A stretch of 8,626 nucleotides of DNA from an uncultured Clostridia bacterium (lineage in GTDB: Bacteria > Bacillota > Clostridia > Christensenellales > Aristaeellaceae). Both the position numbers and the translations under genes were made by a program. The number at the start of each line of letters is the position of its first letter. Positions within the stretch are counted from its first letter, which is position 1. The notes under the pieces are model-generated. The model saw only the letters and a list, made by a program, of their open reading frames with translations, did not search any database and was not told the origin of the DNA. The stretch lies in contig CAMJXZ010000128.1 of NCBI GenBank assembly GCA_946409855.1, positions 1 through 8,626 on the forward strand. The letters run 5' to 3'. Shown one piece after another: positions 6,497 to 8,626 of this stretch.

Positions 6497-7888
6497 TCAG
6501 AACTGAAGCTTTTCTTCCAGGAAGGCTTTCAGCCCGCTGATGGGCAGCCGGATCTGCTCCATGCTGTCGCGGTCGCGGATGGTGACCGTCTGGTCCTCCT
6601 GGGTCTGGAAATCGACCGTGATGCAGAAGGGGGTGCCGATCTCGTCCTCGCGGCGGTAGCGCTTGCCGATGGAGCCGGTATCGTCGTAGTCGACGGAGAA
6701 GTACTTGGTCAGTTCCGTGTACACTTCCGTCGCCAGGTCGCCCAGCTTGTTCTTCTGCAGCGGGAGCACGGCGGCCTTGAAGGGCGCCAGCGCCGGGTGC
6801 AGGTGCAGCACCACGCGGGTATCGTTCTCGCCCACCAGCTCTTCGTCATAGGCGTTGCAGAGGAAGGCCAGGGCCATGCGGTCCGCGCCCAGGGAGGGCT
6901 CGATCACATAGGGGATAAAGCGCTCGCCGCTGGTCGGGTCGATGTATTCCAGGTTCTGGCCGGACACTTCCTGATGGCGGCCCAGGTCGTAATCGGTACG
7001 GTCCGCCACGCCCCACAGCTCGCCCCAGCCGAAGGGGAAGAGGAACTCAAAGTCCGTCGTGGCCTTGGAATAGAAGGCCAGCTCTTCCTTGGAATGGTCG
7101 CGCAGCCGGAGGTTTTCTTCCTTAATGCCCAGCGCGAGCAGCCAGTCCCGGCAGAAGGAACGCCAGTAATTGAACCATTCCAGGTCCTCGCCGGGCTTGC
7201 AGAAGAACTCCAGTTCCATCTGCTCGAACTCGCGGATGCGGAAGATGAAGTTGCCGGGGGTGATTTCGTTGCGGAAGGATTTGCCGATCTGCGCGACGCC
7301 CATGGGCAGCTTCTTGCGGGTGGTGCGGACGATGGACTTGAAGTTGACGAAGATGCCCTGCGCCGTTTCGGGCCGCAGATAGATCTCGTTGGAGGAATCC
7401 TCCGTCACGCCCTGATGGGTCTTGAACATCAGGTTGAACTTGCGGATGCCCGTAAAGTCCTTCTTGCCGCAGGTGGGGCACACGATGTCGTGTTCGGCGA
7501 TGAAGGTTTCGTACTGTTCGTTGGTCCAGCCGTCCGCCTGGATCTCTTCCCCATGGGCCTTCCCGTAGTCCTCGATCAGCTTGTCGGCGCGGAAGCGGGC
7601 CTTGCAGGCTTTGCAGTCCATCAGCGGATCGTTGAAAGTGCCGACGTGGCCGCTGGCTACCCAGACCTGCCGGTTCATCAGGATGGCGCTGTCCAGCCCG
7701 ACATTGTATTTGCTTTCCTGGACGAATTTCTTCCACCAGGCCTTTTTGACGTTGTTCTTGAATTCCACGCCCAGCGGGCCGTAATCCCACGCGTTGGCCA
7801 GGCCGCCGTAAATCTCGCTGCCGGGATAGACGAAGCCGCGGTTTTTGCAAAGGGCTACCAGCTTATCCATGGTCAATTTTTCACTCAT
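6497..7888 (-). CDS. glyS: Glycyl-tRNA synthetase, single-chain (alpha2) type
   Basis: Charges tRNA-Gly with glycine in the cytoplasm. This is the class II homodimeric form (also called GlyQS), not the alpha2beta2 form. At 463 residues it is full length. Seen in order: VYPGSEIYGG (20-29) and DYGPLG (35-40) at the N-terminus; two Cys pairs, CKAC (92-95) and CPTC (137-140), that suggest a zinc site; LRPETAQG (171-178); motif 2 FRNEITPGNF then REFEQME (205-225); motif 3 GADRMALAF (334-342); and the anticodon-binding domain from about 355, beginning RVVLHLHPALAPFK. The frame is open to 7921, but the ATG at 7888 follows AAGGAGG at 7906-7900 and gives the usual start; the 11-base spacing is slightly long. 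It has its own promoter and forms a single-gene unit. Confidence 0.96.
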   Translation of the reverse strand: MSEKLTMDKLVALCKNRGFVYPGSEIYGGLANAWDYGPLGVEFKNNVKKAWWKKFVQESKYNVGLDSAILMNRQVWVASGHVGTFNDPLMDCKACKARFRADKLIEDYGKAHGEEIQADGWTNEQYETFIAEHDIVCPTCGKKDFTGIRKFNLMFKTHQGVTEDSSNEIYLRPETAQGIFVNFKSIVRTTRKKLPMGVAQIGKSFRNEITPGNFIFRIREFEQMELEFFCKPGEDLEWFNYWRSFCRDWLLALGIKEENLRLRDHSKEELAFYSKATTDFEFLFPFGWGELWGVADRTDYDLGRHQEVSGQNLEYIDPTSGERFIPYVIEPSLGADRMALAFLCNAYDEELVGENDTRVVLHLHPALAPFKAAVLPLQKNKLGDLATEVYTELTKYFSVDYDDTGSIGKRYRREDEIGTPFCITVDFQTQEDQTVTIRDRDSMEQIRLPISGLKAFLEEKLQF

Positions 7889-7932
7889 AAAAACGAAAAC
7901 CTCCTTGCCGCTGCCTTTCAACAGCCTTTTGT

Positions 7933-7961
7933 ATCTTAGACGCTTCCACCTGTTTTGTCAA
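7933..7961 (-). promoter_or_regulatory. SigA-type promoter of the glycyl-tRNA synthetase gene
   Basis: On the minus strand: a perfect -35 TTGACA (7961-7956), exactly 17 bases, then -10 TAAGAT (7938-7933, four of six). Start near 7926, giving a leader of only about 38 bases. That leaves no room for a T-box leader. Confidence 0.8.
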
Positions 7962-8023
7962 GCTGAAAATCATCGTTCCGCGCCGCCGGAGCCTGACCGG
8001 TTTGTATCCCCGTTTCGCTTTCA

Positions 8024-8058
8024 GAAAAAACAGGCTTCTCTTTTCAGAAAAGCCTGTA
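8024..8058 (-). terminator. Rho-independent terminator of the ATP synthase operon
   Basis: On the minus strand, ACAGGCTT (8057-8050) pairs with AAGCCTGT (8037-8030), extended inward by two more pairs after one mismatch, with a 6-base loop. Six T residues follow (8030-8025). It lies 5 bases after the atpC stop, which closes the operon. Confidence 0.92.
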
Positions 8059-8062
8059 TCCG

Positions 8063-8467
8063 TTACCGCCGGCTTGCCTGAATCCGGGCGAGCGCCCGTT
8101 TCAGCTTGGCCTCCGCGATCGCGTACTCGTGGTCCCGCTTGGACAGCTTCTTCAGCTGTTCTTCCGCGGTATTCTGCGCGCGCCTGGCGCGTTCGATATC
8201 GATCTCGTCCTGCCATTCGAAGGTAGTCGCGAGAACACGCACCGTATTGTCGTTCACGCTGAGCAGGCCGCCGTTGCAGACGCCGCTTCTTTCAGTTCCG
8301 TCCGCTTTGGTCACCTTTGCTTCCCCGATGCCCAGCGGCGCTGCGTAATCAATATGATGCGCCAGGATGCAAACATCCCCGTTGACGGTGCGCAGGATGA
8401 TGCTCTCGGCATCCTCGTCCAATACCATCCGGTCCGGCGTGACAATCTGCAGATGAAAGGTGGCCAT
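8063..8467 (-). CDS. atpC: ATP synthase F1 epsilon subunit
   Basis: Part of the central stalk of F1Fo ATP synthase; it couples rotor to catalytic head and can inhibit ATP hydrolysis. The 134-residue length is normal. Residues 1 to about 84 form the N-terminal beta-sandwich (FHLQIVTPDRMVL at the start, then NGDVCIL and GGLLSV). Residues about 87-134 form the charged two-helix C-terminal domain (IERARRAQNTAEEQLKKL, then IAEAKLKRALARIQ). The ATG at 8467 is 2 bases after the atpD stop, with AAGG 10 bases upstream inside the end of atpD, so translation is probably coupled. It is the last gene of the operon, as in most bacteria. Confidence 0.96.
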   Translation of the reverse strand: MATFHLQIVTPDRMVLDEDAESIILRTVNGDVCILAHHIDYAAPLGIGEAKVTKADGTERSGVCNGGLLSVNDNTVRVLATTFEWQDEIDIERARRAQNTAEEQLKKLSKRDHEYAIAEAKLKRALARIQASRR

Positions 8468-8469
8468 GC

Positions 8470-8626
8470 TTATTCACCCTTCCTGGCTTTGGCAACCGCC
8501 TCGTCGATCGTGCCCACAAACAGGAAAGCGCTTTCCGGCAGGTCGTCGTGCTTGCCTTCGATGATCTCCTTGAAGCCGCGGTTCGTCTCCTTGAGGGGAA
8601 CGTACTTGCCCTCCATGCCGGTGAAA
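8470..8626 (-). CDS. atpD: ATP synthase F1 beta subunit, C-terminal 51 residues (5' end outside window)
   Basis: The catalytic beta subunit of F1. Only the end is in the window: translating the minus strand in from 8625 gives FTGMEGKYVPLKETNRGFKE, then the block IIEGKHDDLPESAFLFVGTI, then DEAVAKARKGE and a TAA stop at 8472-8470. KYVPLKET, GFKEII, the GKHDDLPE block and VGTIDEA are hallmarks of the AtpD C-terminal helical domain. The order atpD-atpC with a 2-base gap is the usual one. The nucleotide-binding part lies beyond the right edge. Confidence 0.95.
   Translation of the reverse strand, partial: FTGMEGKYVPLKETNRGFKEIIEGKHDDLPESAFLFVGTIDEAVAKARKGE

Noticed and set aside
6479..7939. A 486-codon open frame on + antisense to the glycyl-tRNA synthetase gene
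   Set aside because: The frame begins inside the terminator tail and has no domain. It is a shadow of a clear, full-length synthetase.

Overview
The window (8,626 bases, visibly GC-rich with AT-rich promoter islands) looks like ordinary chromosome of a high-GC member of Bacillota, class Clostridia, probably a gut or rumen anaerobe. The basis is a clostridial-type pyruvate phosphate dikinase, a single-chain dimeric-type glycyl-tRNA synthetase, a CotH-family protein, strong GGAGG-type ribosome sites and a standard atpD-atpC operon end. The exact lineage is inference. I see no transposase, integrase, phage gene, CRISPR array, rRNA or tRNA.

Layout from left to right: (1) the 3' part of ppdK on + (1-1286), ending in a hairpin terminator and carrying an unusual alanine/lysine/glutamate-rich C-terminal tail. 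(2) A two-gene minus-strand operon: a cytoplasmic GH13 glycosidase (2975-4234) followed by a CotH-family lipoprotein (1479-2921). (3) A divergent promoter region (about 4235-4419) in which both strands carry the same extended -10 element, TGATATAATG. (4) A plus-strand operon: a secreted protein with a peptidoglycan-binding domain and a NAGPA-type phosphodiester glycosidase domain (4420-5664), rpiB (5698-6150) and a 61-residue DUF4177-like protein (6179-6364), closed by a strong bidirectional terminator. (5) Converging on it, the minus-strand glycyl-tRNA synthetase gene (6497-7888) with its own well-formed promoter and a short leader. (6) The end of the minus-strand ATP synthase operon: atpC (8063-8467) and the last 51 codons of atpD (8470-8626), with its terminator at 8024-8058.

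Most genes are housekeeping: pyruvate/PEP interconversion, pentose phosphate isomerisation, glycine charging and ATP synthesis. The two accessory operons in the middle concern alpha-glucans and the cell envelope. No gap between genes exceeds 300 bases. Several start codons were moved inward from the longest open frame, using ribosome sites, signal peptides or promoters. I did not find a convincing new multi-gene system. The items most worth a second look are the PPDK tail, the envelope-anchored CotH protein coupled to a GH13 enzyme, and the divergent promoter region with its direct repeat.
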